Assembly (NCBI GenBank): GCA_030068075.1
Contig: CM057826.1
Span: 36,754,211-36,818,210, forward strand
Reading direction: 5' to 3'
Source: Paguma larvata
Lineage: Eukaryota > Chordata > Mammalia > Carnivora > Viverridae
DNA: 64,000 nt
Shown: positions 10,776-21,908 of the stretch, one piece after another
How the letters are laid out: every line of letters begins with the position of its first letter
Position numbering within the stretch: position 1 is the stretch's first letter
Position numbers and translations under genes: made by a program
The notes under the pieces: model-generated
Seen by the model: the letters and a program-made list of their open reading frames with translations, nothing else
Told to the model about the DNA's origin: nothing
The model's database searches: none

Positions 10776-12094
10776 TCTTCTTTCCCTCCCTTACCAACCC
10801 TGAGGAGTTACTTTATAAATACATCATTTGGAGAAATCTTTGGTGTATCAACTATTAACATAGCTTCTCACTTTCATAAAGATTCCAAGGTGTACCAATC
10901 AACTGTACCTTCTTTGTAAATACAGGAATATTAAATTGAATAGAAGGAAAGCCACTTTCAAATTTTCTCTAAAGAACTAACTTATATTGTGAGATAACAT
11001 AAAGTAAGCCATTGTCTGTATTAAGTAGGGTGACTAACCAAAACATTACTTAAAACTCTAGATGTTTGTGAACTACAACAACAAATCAACAAACAAAAAT
11101 TGTCTTTGACTACAGAGGATGATACGGGTCCATTTCATAATCGGCTTCATTATTATCTTGCTAAATCACTTAGATAGTACTTAAGGAAGCAGCAGAACTG
11201 CAAGACGTTTATTTAGTTCATACAATCCTTTTATGTTTTGGTAAGGAGGTCTAGAAAATAATGGCCCTGCAGTATCATTCCTAAGAGGCACCAGAAGACA
11301 GACAAATGTATTTACAGGCCTTAACCAATATGTAATCTGTGCCATAGTTTTCTGACTTGGCTAAATAGCTATTTGCTATTAATGTAATCCTGCTTGTCTA
11401 ACTCTTAGTCCAGTGCTGTGTATCCAAAATCTCTTGGTTCAAAGTCCTAATTGATTCAAGGTTCTGGGACTTCAAACTACAGTGATTTCCAACACCATTC
11501 AGGACCTAGCAAGAACTTATAATTTGTACAACCCTCAAATCTCCAACAGTTTCCAATTGTCCTTATCTCCAAATGACAAAGATGATTTAGTGTAGACCAA
11601 TTAGGGAAGGGGTTTCCCTCCTTAATTTCTCCTGCCACTTTAAGAAGATTCAGCCCTATTATTGTCTCTTCAGAGACACTCACACACATTTCTGCTCTTC
11701 TGCTCCAAGTTTTCTACTGTCCCATTGGGGCAGATTCTCTCAGCCCACTATCTTTCCATTCTAGTTTCTGTTTTCTGGGACAACTGTTCAGCTCTGGATT
11801 TTCATCCATTATTCCAAATTACCACGGCAATCTTCAGAAACAATGATGCCCCAAGATTCCCTTATTGGTCTTTTCTTAAGCAAAGTTTCATATTTTGGCC
11901 TCTGGAGAATTCAATGTCATTCCTTCAGTATTAATGCCAAGATACAGCTCTTGGCACAAAATCTGCTGATTTCTTCACCTAACTGCCATAGTGCTTCCCA
12001 GAAATCTCAGAATAAGTTTCTTGATACAATCTATTCCAATATTACACCAAAATATGTCTCTTATCTGGCTACTTTCTTCTGAGAGATGGATTCC
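10776..12094. other. Unassigned noncoding DNA
   Basis: Slightly less AT-rich at 11,440-12,090, where overlapping short frames exist on both strands (up to 90 codons). None shows a family signature, splice signals in register or a consistent reading direction, so no gene is called. Confidence 0.45.
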
Positions 12095-12760
12095 TTGGTT
12101 CAGGCATTCATTTATGTATTCATATTCACTCATTCAACGAATATTAACTCAGTTCCTACTATTGTACAAATCATAGTGTGCAGGACGCAAAGAAGACAAT
12201 GGAGTTCGGGCCTGCCTTCTCCATGGAATTTATGCTGATTCCAGTTGGATAGATGGACATAAGTCAGATAGTTGCAGGACTGAATGAATAATGACATATT
12301 CAGATATGTGCTTTGAAGAACTAGGGTACTTAATGAAAGGCATTAGGGAAAATATGTCAGAGGAAGTAATGTTTGAGCTAAAAGATGAATGGTTAGAAGG
12401 AGTTAACTAGACAAAGAGAGGAAGAAAAAGTGTTCCAGGGAAACAGAATGGAATGTACCAATTCTCCTAAAGAGAAGAACTAAAAGAAGCCCCGTGTGAC
12501 TGGAGCACACACACAGGCAGCGACGTGTGTGTGATATACATAGGACTGAAGACGAGGTCCAGACCAGGTATCAGGCCATGTAGGGCCTGCAAGGTTTTGA
12601 TCTTCATCCCAAGAGCAATAAAAAGTCATGGAAGGCTTTTAATCAGGGGATGGAAGATGGGGGAATGAAAGAAGGCATGATCAGATCAGATTTCTATGAG
12701 CCTCCTCTGGCATATATTGAAGAGTGGATGGAATGGAGTTAGGGGAGTGAGTATGGAAAG
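12095..12760 (-). repeat. Ancient L2-associated repeat, antisense
   Basis: It begins with 'cactcattcaacgaatatta' (the inverted L2-type 3' end). The common mammalian block follows with 'gaagtaatgtttgagctaaaagatgaatgg', 'gttccagggaaacagaatgg', 'caggccatgtagggcctgcaaggttttgatcttcatccc' and 'gctttcaatcaggggatg'-like words (12,365-12,655). This arrangement recurs in diverged form at 35,150, 56,530 and 63,230. Family assignment is from memory. Confidence 0.6.
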
Positions 12761-14744
12761 CCCAGTTAAGTGAAGCATTGATAAATTAGACTGAGGTAGT
12801 GGAAACAAATATGAGAAAAAAATAAGAGATAAAATTAACAAAACTGAGCCTTCCATTTCAAATTCAGATAGCCAGAAAACTTAGAAATTTTGCTGTTATC
12901 ACATACATCAAAAATGATACTATATAAGTAATTTGAGTCCACAAGAAGCCACAATTATTCCCTACAGAGAGAGTCAAAGTAGCCTCTAATAGTGTCCTCA
13001 GATTACACCTATAATTTTCACAACATAAAAGAACACCATCTTCCTCATAATTAACACAGTTACAGTTTCATCATCTAGAATCGAACCAAAAATATAATTG
13101 ATTTTTTCCAGTAGAAATATATACCTGAATACACTACAACAATGCTATAAAAATGTAAGTGAGAGAACTTGAAAACTGTGTAGTTCATTAAATGTTATTT
13201 ATGTTACTTACCCAAAAGCATTAAGTTTTGGAAAAACATTCCAGGATTGTTGGTTAGAAACTAGAGAATCGTGTTTCATTATGTGACCCGGGAACTAGGA
13301 GTTTCCACTCCTCTTTGCAATGGAACAACCCATCCATTCGAAGAGAACATAAAACGTGCATGATGCCTCTTGCAACATGCCAGTGACTAATATTTTCCCC
13401 TCATTTCTTTGTCACAGCAAGAAAACAAGAACAACCTCTTTACACCATTCTCAAGTGGTTTTAAAAGCTCTTTAAACTACTCAGCATATTAATGATTTGC
13501 TATTTATAAATCACACCCATTGAAAGGCTAAAATGACAAATAAATAGAACAGTGAAACTTGTCTCTGTCAGGAACTTGCCTCTCCCTCATCCAAAAAGAA
13601 CAAAGGCAAGGCACTCTCCAGTTGACATTAGTATTGTCAGAAGCAGAGCTCTAAGACCTCTAAGACCCTGAGTGATGAGCTGGCTATCTTTATTCAGTAG
13701 AAAATCTTCTCAGAGTTCATAAGCCAAGAAAGAACTTAATTAAAGTGTAACTCTTCTAAAAAGGAGTAAAAATGGGAAGGGGAGATCTTGCTTCTTTTAT
13801 GGCCTTTTCTTTTATTTATTTTAATTACTGGCCTTTTCAATTTATTATGAGTCAATTCACTTATCAGTGCTATAAAACCACATAACCAAACTTAAAAAAA
13901 ATCAGCAGGCAAGTTTCAGTTTATTTTGCCAGAAACTTAAAGAAGCTAAGAAAATAAAATGCACATTTATCGCACATTCACCCATATTTATAAATCTTCA
14001 CATCAGACGTTAATTTGTATTTCTAAATAGCTTTAGAAAGTATATGAAATAGCTGACAGTTTTTGTTTGGCTGTTTTCCCATCAGAATATAATCACTTAA
14101 AGAATGGTCCTGCATACTGCTGTCACAGAAATGGCAGCAGAGAGGAACAAGTGGTATTTGCACAAATGAGTACATACACATCTATTTATTTTAAAAGGCA
14201 GAATAAAAGCTCATATTCTGAAGAACTCATTGTTGACTGTTTTTTAAATAATCTGTAAATATAGATTATGACAAGTAGGATAAATTATAAAACTTAGAAT
14301 TGAAAAGGTATCATTTACTACTTAAATAATAAGTACTATGGTTGACTGAAAACACTTCTACTGATAGTTGGAAAATGCCAGAGATATGGAATTAGTCATT
14401 GGTATGCTAAAGAGCAAGAGTATCTACCCAGCAGCTCTCAGAGTCAGCTAGGATTTATCGCACCGACATGACTGTTGGAAAAGGGGACTATAGACAGAGA
14501 GAGTGCCTCCCCAACAATTCTGGCCTCAAAGTCATCTCTCTTCCCTGGCATTCTCCCTAGACAGTTCATAAACTACAATATAAGATTGCCCATTACTATA
14601 TCACTGTTCTCTAATTCATTTACATTTATAATAAAACATAGGAATTTGTTAACATTTTAGCATCTATAGCTGTTAGGTGTTGGATGTTGCATAGCCTTGC
14701 AAGTGACTGGGACATGGGTCCTGAGGGAATATGCTCTTTTAGGA
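12761..14744. other. Unassigned noncoding DNA with CNE-like patches
   Basis: No gene or transposon recognised over about 2 kb. Stretches near 13,380-13,580 and 14,030-14,160 look unusually free of repeat debris and contain homeodomain-like ATTAAT/TAATGA words, so they may be conserved noncoding sequence. That is an inference without alignment. Confidence 0.4.
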
Positions 14745-15255
14745 TGGTAGGGAGACGGTATAGCAGGGCACAGGGGTGCAAAAGCACCTAGTTGCAAGGG
14801 CCCCCAAACAGACTAGGTCAGATCATTTGCCAATGACAAAATCTAAAGGCATAGAGGTGAGTGGTGTCAAAACAAGAAAAGAATTTATCTCAGCAAGGGC
14901 AACAATGGAAAGAACAGTAGACTAACATCCCAAACACTACCTCCAAAGTGCCAAAAATACTTTGAGGTTTATATAAGGGAAGTGTAGGGTAAAGGTGAGC
15001 AGAGACTACACTTGGGTAGTGAAGGTCAAATGGCTCATTGTCTTCGAGTCAATCACCCTTGGGGTCCTGCTGGCCAGGGCAGTCCTTACTGCTTGAGGAG
15101 GTAATTTCAGTTCCCATCAGGGGATGCTTTGCCCTCAGGGTCTGACGCCTGAGCCAAAAGACAAGCTGGAAAGAAGAACCCACATAGAAAGTTTGAGGTC
15201 AAAATGGAGGCAGCCAAAGTCCTCTTTCAATGAGACAAAGCTAGAAGAGTAGAGA
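14745..15255 (-). mobile_element. Probable ERV LTR fragment, antisense
   Basis: Sequence around 14,870-14,910 (GAATTTATCTCAGCAAGGGC) and the GC-richer block 15,050-15,180 resemble an inverted retroviral LTR, with a TTTAT/TTTATT motif as inverted poly(A) signal. No subfamily was recognised and the ends are not defined. It could equally be a unique sequence with LTR-like composition. Confidence 0.4.
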
Positions 15256-15479
15256 CCAAGAGAATCCAACAATCCCATACACTACAAGCATGCTGACTAG
15301 GAAGCTGCGTGAGTAAATGGAAGCAAAGGGCAGATTTGTAAAAGGAGATTTAAAACAGAACAAGCCAGCCTAGCTAAAAGAGTTTTCTCTTAAAAATAGG
15401 GCTAGGAGTCCAGAAAGGAGAAAGAATTTATGCACATCATCATGGGAAAAGCCATGAACTTTTTTTTTTTTTAACCTTT

Positions 15480-15825
15480 CACCCAGCTGCAAGCCCTCAC
15501 ACTGGATTTAACTTCCTCTCACCAGGACACCTGAATCATGGGCATTCTTCACTTCACAAAGAGCCAATGCAATTTAACAAGTTTCAATCCCTCCTTTGCA
15601 TTTAATCCAACCAATTCCAGTTAACCTAGTTTTAATCCTTATTTTGCATAGACCTGAATGAGTACTGCAAAGGTAGCTTTTGCCATATAACTCTGCCCTG
15701 CTTTGCCTTCCTCAGAACATACTTAACATTTCTACCTGAATCTGTGTCTCCCAAACTGCAGTTCTAATTTCCCAAATAAATGTCTGTTTGCTTAAATGTT
15801 CAGTGAATTCTTTCTTGGTCTACAG
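15480..15825 (+). mobile_element. Probable ERV1-type solo LTR, 3' part
   Basis: The run of features is typical of a gamma-retroviral-type LTR: CCATATAACTCTGCCCTGCT (R-region-like), a pyrimidine-rich block, then CCCAAATAAATGTCTGTTTG, where AATAAA is the poly(A) signal, and a U5-like tail with TCTTTCTTGGTCTACA. No internal proviral genes flank it. The subfamily is not assigned. Confidence 0.6.
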
Positions 15826-16032
15826 GTTATATATTCTCCAATAACACAGGCAGGGAATCAAAGAAATACATTCATTTCTGAAATGCCAGTTCTCAGCTTT
15901 ATGCTCTAGCAGGTGGAAGAGGGACCTCTAGGTGATAACCAAGTCTTTCCGGTTCAGTGAGGTGAGGAGAGCCTGACAAAGAAGTGATATGCCTTAGGCC
16001 ATACCAGGCAAATTTAAGGACTGACCTATTAA

Positions 16033-16318
16033 ATGCGGAAAAAGAACTCAGAAACCTTCAAAGATTTCAATTGCTCACAAACTAAAAGAGAAAAATCCAA
16101 CTTTGATGCTAGTGAGAAAGAATTTTCTCATGATCATGGAGGCAGGATTACCACAGAAGGAGGAAATTCACTGAGGGCCTGTGGTGTGAGTCCAGACAGC
16201 AAAAATGATAGTCCCGAGAGTTTGCAATTGATATCAGATACTACTTATAATTTATTCTCTCAGCTGCCTATCTATGAAGATGGCTTTTTGGAAAGCATAG
16301 AGAATGAGGGAAGGTAAG
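16033..16318 (+). other. Exon-like open frame ending at a GTAAGA donor (unidentified)
   Basis: A frame with an in-frame stop immediately upstream (TAA at 16,030) runs about 94 codons and ends at GAGGGAAG|GTAAGA, a strong splice-donor match. The translated product is not low-complexity: it is Ser/Asp/Glu-rich with an NDSPESLQLISD segment and LPIYEDGFLESIENEG at the end, and codon use looks ordinary. Against a gene: there is no good polypyrimidine tract before a plausible acceptor (best AG near 16,052), the ATG context is unremarkable, and I recognise no family. It may be a degraded exon, a pseudogene piece or chance. Confidence 0.25.
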
Positions 16319-16377
16319 AATGTGCCATGTGGGAAGACCTTATTTTACTCTATTCTACTCTCTTTCCCCCAGACACA

Positions 16378-16419
16378 GACACACACACACACACAGACAC
16401 ACACACACACACACACACC
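16378..16419. repeat. (CA)n microsatellite
   Basis: CA array with one interrupting G in the middle, about 42 bp. Confidence 0.93.
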
Positions 16420-17161
16420 CCAATACTATGGCAGAAGTTAGTCTCAGTTATTTCTATATATCTATTCCATTATCCCAGTAGTTTTTCTCTGCTTTTAACT
16501 GATGCTTCCTTCCATATACCTTAAGATGCCTGATGGTTTCATTTCCATGGGGACAGCTCTAGGCCAAATACTTCAAAACCTTACAAGTGTCCTCCTGGGT
16601 AAAATGAGGATGGCAATTGCACCCATCTTACAGAGTGCAATAAACATTCCACAATATCAGACAAACACTCAGTACCTGCTATCTTTTATGCTCACTCCTG
16701 CTATGACTTTTACTCTGCCTGTGAATTTAAAGTAGTCACTAAAGGGATTAGAAACCTCATTTCAAGTTATTTCAGCTCATTCAGTTTCATTGATGAAAAC
16801 ATATCTATTTTAAACATTTTATAGGCTTCTTACTCTAAATAAGAATAAGCAATGTTATAAGAATTAAAGAAAGTTCATTATTACTTATTCCACATTAATC
16901 CAGACCATGGATTAATTATAATAAATATATTAATTATTAGTAATTATAATAAATAATCAATTGTGACAAATAGAAGAAAACAGTTTCTTAGTGCTTCTGT
17001 AACTCTATCTAAACACTTAATGTGATTAATCTGAAAATTAATTAAATAATATATAGATTTATTTCACTAAAATTTATTTTTCACTATATTAAACACTTGT
17101 ATCACATTAGATACATGAGAATTCCACTGTGTTTTACTAAAAATCTTTTTTATACTTTAGA
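16420..17161. other. Unassigned AT-rich noncoding DNA
   Basis: No gene or named repeat; 16,910-16,970 is a run of TAATTATAATAAAT-like words. Confidence 0.45.
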
Positions 17162-17484
17162 CCTATGCTGTTCAACACAGTAGACACTGTATATGTGGCT
17201 ATTAAATATTTGAAATGTGGCTAGTTCGAACTGAGAAGTACTGTAGGTATAAAATGCACACTGAATTTCAAAGATTTAGTATTACATGTAAAGTCTTAAT
17301 GTTTTGTACTGAATTCATGTAGAAATGATATTGCAGATGGGGTGATCTAAATAAAATATATTTTTAAAATTATTTTTACATTATTTATTTCTACTTTTTT
17401 AAAAAAACATGGTTAAAAAAGATTAAAAATTACATATGTGGCTTGCATCTGTGGTTTGCTTAATACTTTTATTGGACACCGCTG
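17162..17484. mobile_element. Near-complete hAT-type MITE (Charlie group)
   Basis: The left end reads GCTGTTCAACACAGTAG and the right end ATTGGACACCGCTG, an inverted pair matching the CAGCGCTGTCCAATA-type terminus of a common mammalian non-autonomous hAT element. The inner words 'tgtggctattaaatatttga' and 'aaaatgcacactgaatttca' also fit. Eight-base flanks ACTTTAGA (17,154-17,161) and ACTTAGAA (17,485-17,492) look like a decayed hAT target-site duplication. It encodes no transposase. Confidence 0.82.
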
Positions 17485-17939
17485 ACTTAGAATTTCTTTT
17501 AGTACCTGATTTATTAATATAGTTAGGATGATAGCAAGGTAAAAAAGTATTAAAAATCTTTTATAATGCTATTAGTCAGTATTTCTTTATTCAACACCCA
17601 TTTGCAGGGTACTGATTCCTCTCTTTGATGTGGGAGTAATAAGCAAGTGGAGGTTTTGCCCAGACTTGTCTTGGAGTCAATCCAAAATCCTAAATATAAA
17701 TTCAAAATGTAAATCCACTTCTGGCCCACTTTCTAACACAAGAGACTAATCAAGTCTATATAGTGAATTAGTGGAAGACAACTCACGTAAAATGGCAGCA
17801 ATAAACCAACTGCAACCTGAAATCAATGACAGTCCTTAGGAGTGATCCTCCAAAACGCAGCAAATGAGGAAGTAAGATCATTCCATGTTTAACTTGATTA
17901 TAAGAAGACTTGAGCAAATTCTTTTTGTTTTTGTTTTTT
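17485..17939. other. Unassigned noncoding DNA
   Basis: No feature recognised between the MITE and the antisense L1. Confidence 0.45.
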
Positions 17940-18470
17940 CATTAAAGGTATAATTAACATACAACATCATATCAGTTTCAGGTGTACAGTGTAAGGATTC
18001 GATATTTGCATATATAGCAAAATAATCACCACAGGAAGTCTGCTTATCATTGGTCACCATACGTAGTTACCAATTGTTTTTCTTGTGATGAGTATTTTAA
18101 GATTTACTCTTTTAGCAATTTTGACATATACAACAGAGTATTATTAACTATAGTCACCATGCTGTACATTACACCCCCATGACATATTGATTTTATAACT
18201 GGAAGTTTTTACCTTTTGATTCCCTTTACCCATTTCACCCACCTTCAACCTCCCACCTCTGACAACCATCAGTCTTTTCTCCACATCTGTGAGCTTGGTT
18301 TTTGTGGTCATTATTGTTGTTTTTAGGTTACACATATAGGTAAGATCATACAATATTTGTCTTTCCCTGTGACATATTTGACTCAGAATAATATCTTCAG
18401 GGTCGATCCATGTTGTCACAAATGACAAGGTTTCATTCTTTTGTATAGCTGAATAATATTCCTAAGTTTT
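17940..18470 (-). mobile_element. Old L1 3' end, antisense (L1M type)
   Basis: The reverse complement of an older mammalian L1 3'UTR and ORF2 tail: 'aattaacatacaacatcata', 'tcaggtgtacagtgtaagga', 'gttaccaattgtttttcttg', 'cattacacccccatgacata', 'cccacctctgacaaccatca' and 'gggtcgatccatgttgtcac' occur in the expected antisense order. Divergence is higher than in the L1 pieces at 54,645 and 63,555, and no target-site duplication was found. Confidence 0.85.
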
Positions 18471-19238
18471 TGAATAGGGAGGGATTCTATAGATTAATAA
18501 TAATAAGGATATGTTTTCATTAAAGTCTTTTTTTTTAACTTACTTTGAGTTTTAACTTACTTTCTTTACTTATATCCTTCTCATCACTTTCAAAACTTTT
18601 GGTAGCTAGAACTAAGATAGCTGCATCTTTAAAAAAGTAATGTATAAAATGTGTATGCTATATATGTATAATTATATAATAAATATTTAAGTATATATAA
18701 ATACAGTTTCTTGTTTCTAAATAAACGAAAACCATTTTATAAGAATTAGAAGTTCATTATTAGTTATGTCAACACTAATTCAGACAAAAGAGTATAATAA
18801 ATAATCAATTCTGACAGGTAAAAAGAGAATGTGATTCCTTACAGTGCCTTCATATTTCATACTAAACATATTGGTTTGTAATTATGTTAACATAAACTAT
18901 ATTGACTTCATCCTACATTTTACCTATAATAATTTTAAATCGACATAGTAACAATAAGACTACATAAATGAAGTTTCAGAGAGGATTTTTTGTGTTTGTC
19001 TTGGTTCTATTTGTCCTTATATCTTATTAAAATATAAAGTTAAAATACTGAGTATTTAAAATAGTTTGAAGTAGTTTTACCAAGTGATTCTGACAACTTG
19101 ATATACAATTAGATTCATTTGTTTCCATTGGTTTCCGGTTTTTAAAGATTGATTTTTAACTTTTGTCTTTAACTATATAAAATTACAAACACACACGCAC
19201 ACAAATTCAAACCTAAAGAAAAAAAAAAAACCCACCTT
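18471..19238. other. Unassigned AT-rich noncoding DNA
   Basis: No gene or named repeat seen. 18,660-18,710 is a patch of TATATA words. Confidence 0.45.
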
Positions 19239-19487
19239 AAAAAGTGCATACACATGGGTGCCAGGGTGGCTCAGTCGGTTGAGCATCTGTCTTTGGCTCA
19301 GGTCATGACCACAGTTTGTGAGTTTGAGTCCCTCGTTGGACTCTGTGCTGAAAGAGCAGGGCCTGGAGCCTGCTTCGGAGTCTGTGCCTCTCTCTCTGCA
19401 CCCCTCTGCCCTGCTCATGCTCTGTGTCTCTCTGCCTCTCAAAAATAAAGAAACGTAATAATAAAAAAAAAAAAAAGTGCATACACA
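19239..19487 (+). mobile_element. CAN-SINE (felid type) with 16-bp TSD
   Basis: Full SINE with head TGGGTGCCAGGGTGGCTCAG, B-box remnant GAGTTTGAGTCC, (TC)n and an A-rich tail with ATAATA interruptions. Perfect target-site duplication AAAAAGTGCATACACA at 19,239-19,254 and 19,472-19,487. Confidence 0.96.
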
Positions 19488-21025
19488 AAGGTCTTAATTC
19501 CTTTGTCCTCTGCCCATCTTTCCCTTCTACAAAAAAATAATTATATTATATTTTAATTTATTCTTTGTTATATTTTGAGAATATAAGCAAATGTATTCCT
19601 CTCCTTCCTTACTAAAAAATTTAAACTTAGTCTTCACTTTTTATTTTTTCATCTAAAGTTCGTTTTCAAGTACCTGCAGATATTCCTTGGTCCTTTTACA
19701 GCTGTACATATTTTATGCTATAGGTTTACCTCAAAGTGTTCAACCAGCACCCTATGTAGGAGATCGGTTGCCTCCAAACTTTTGGCATAAAGTCACAACT
19801 TATAGCCTTAAGTATATTCTCCTAAAACATAATACATAACCACAAAGAAAATCATTTCACCTTGCACATTTTTAAATGCAAATATGTATGCTGCTAGTTT
19901 AATAAAGTGCTATTATTTCTTGCCCATAGCTTATATTTGGAAATAAAATCATCTGGCAGAATACTTTGAACCAGCCATGAACCTTAGGCACTGAAGACAA
20001 AGACAAAAGACACCAGGATCGAATCAAATCAAGGAGAGATTTGAGAGAATGAAATTAAGGAGGGAATGAAAATTAAGCAAGTCCATACTGTATGCTTTTT
20101 CAAGAAAGAATGGTCAACGACAGAGTCAATGGGGGTTTTGTTTGCTTTGGTATTTCATTTGAAGGAAATAGGAAAGAATTTGAAAAGAGTTCTTTGGATA
20201 ACTTGATTGGGAAGCAATTATATATCTTGAATCGAGAGCCTAGTTGAAACCAAAACCATAAATATATGCTTTAATACGTCATCCTAATTTCCCCATGATC
20301 TCACCATAAAATAGATGAGGTGGCATATCTAGGACTTCAGAAGAACAAGACAAATGTGCCGTATTGACAAAGACATCAGGGAATCATGGAGGCTTGAAAC
20401 ACATGATTGAGAGGTTGACTGTGGAATAAACTGAATAGGAAAGAATTGGATCATAAAAGGACCAGTGGGTAATACAAATTAAGAGATAAATACCTCAGTG
20501 AAGGAAAGGAGCAAAAGAATACTCCATGATTAAACATAACTTTGGAATTAAAAAGACATTTTTCTCATCAAACTAAAACAACTGTAAATGATTGATTTTA
20601 CTCCTAAAGAAAGTAATGAAAGACTGTCCAGATTGGAATGTGTTTTTTTTTAGTGGAAGCAGTTTTATCATTGTTGTGTAAGGATCTATTTATAAGTGTT
20701 TTATCACTCTAAGAAATTTACCATATCAGACTGTCTGACATAGTTTCAAAAGTTTCAAATTATGCACAGCAATTTTCAGAGTTAATCAGTGTACAATATA
20801 ATATTATGCTTCCCATTGCTCCATATAAAATACTCCTCAGTTCAAGAGCCATATTTGGAAGCGAGCCTACTTCCCCACTTCATCTCTATTTTTAGTATTT
20901 AATAACCATCATGACACATTTCCTTATTTTCTCTTTTCCAGCCACCACAAGAGTATTTGATGATAATACTTCTTTTGACTAGTCAAAGTCTCACATTATT
21001 GCATATACAAGGGTTCAAACTATTC
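19488..21025. other. Unassigned noncoding DNA
   Basis: About 1.5 kb lacking recognisable repeats or genes. Confidence 0.5.
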
Positions 21026-21226
21026 TTTTTTTTTAATGTTTATTTTGAGAGAGAGACAGAGTGAGCAGGGGAGAGTCAGAGAGAGAAGGAGACACAAAAT
21101 CCCAAGTAGTCTCTGGGCTCTGAGCTGTCAGGACAGAGCCCGATGCAGGGCTTGAACCCATGAACTGTGAGATCATGACCTGAGCTGAAGTCAGATGCTT
21201 AACCAACCTAACCATCCAGGTGCCTC
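21026..21226 (-). mobile_element. CAN-SINE, antisense
   Basis: T-rich start, inverted (GA)n tract, GGGCTTGAACCCATGAACTG (inverted B-box region) and inverted head ending CCATCCAGGTGCCTC. Possible weak target-site duplications ATTCTTT/ATTCCTT flank it. Confidence 0.93.
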
Positions 21227-21730
21227 ATTCCTTTATTTTAAATTAAAAATTCATGACAAACATTCAAAAAAGTTGTTTTTCTTCTTCTTCCATAATCTTT
21301 CTTTGCTGCTTGTCAAAATATAAGAATTTGTACAGTAATATTAACTCCATAAAGACAGAAATTCTTTCTTATTTCATGTTTCCTAAATTTCTATTCTCAC
21401 TTGAGCACAGCCAGATCCCTATATGTATTATTTATGCACTAATGGGTATGGAAACAATGAAATAATACATAATACAGCTTACAACAAGCAAAGGGTTTAC
21501 ACATATATAATTTTATTTACTTATTCTACTATTATTTGACATTACTTGACAAAATTTCTAGACCCTTGCTTTATTTGGTTGCAAGTAGAGAGGATGCTTT
21601 ACAGAATACATTATGGTAAGACCTTCAAGGTTTCTAAACTATAATCCCCCCAAAATGTAAATGTATTTAACTGAAGTTGAATGATGTAAAACAAAATGAA
21701 ACAGAAGAAAAAAAACAAAAAGACAGATGA
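21227..21730. other. Unassigned noncoding DNA
   Basis: A 70-codon frame at 21,253-21,465 is not supported by any motif. Nothing else seen. Confidence 0.45.
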
Positions 21731-21738
21731 AAGAATGA

Positions 21739-21774
<36 letters not shown>

Positions 21775-21843
21775 AGGAAGGAAGGAAGGAAGGAAGGAAG
21801 GAAGGAAGGAAGGAAGGAAGGAAGGAAAGAAAGAAAGAAAGGA

Positions 21844-21907
<64 letters not shown>

Positions 21908-21908
21908 G
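21731..21908. repeat. Long (GAAA)n-(GGAA)n-(GAAA)n microsatellite
   Basis: About 175 bp of purine-only tetranucleotides: GAAA units, a central block of GGAA units (about 21,774-21,826), one GGAAA step, then a second GAAA block. It is an all-purine mirror-symmetric tract able to form triplex DNA, and probably hypervariable in length. The Lys/Glu-rich frame across it is an artefact. Confidence 0.97.

Noticed and set aside
18144..18428. 94-codon minus-strand frame
   Set aside because: It is within the old antisense L1 3' end; the peptide words derive from L1 ORF2 tail and UTR.
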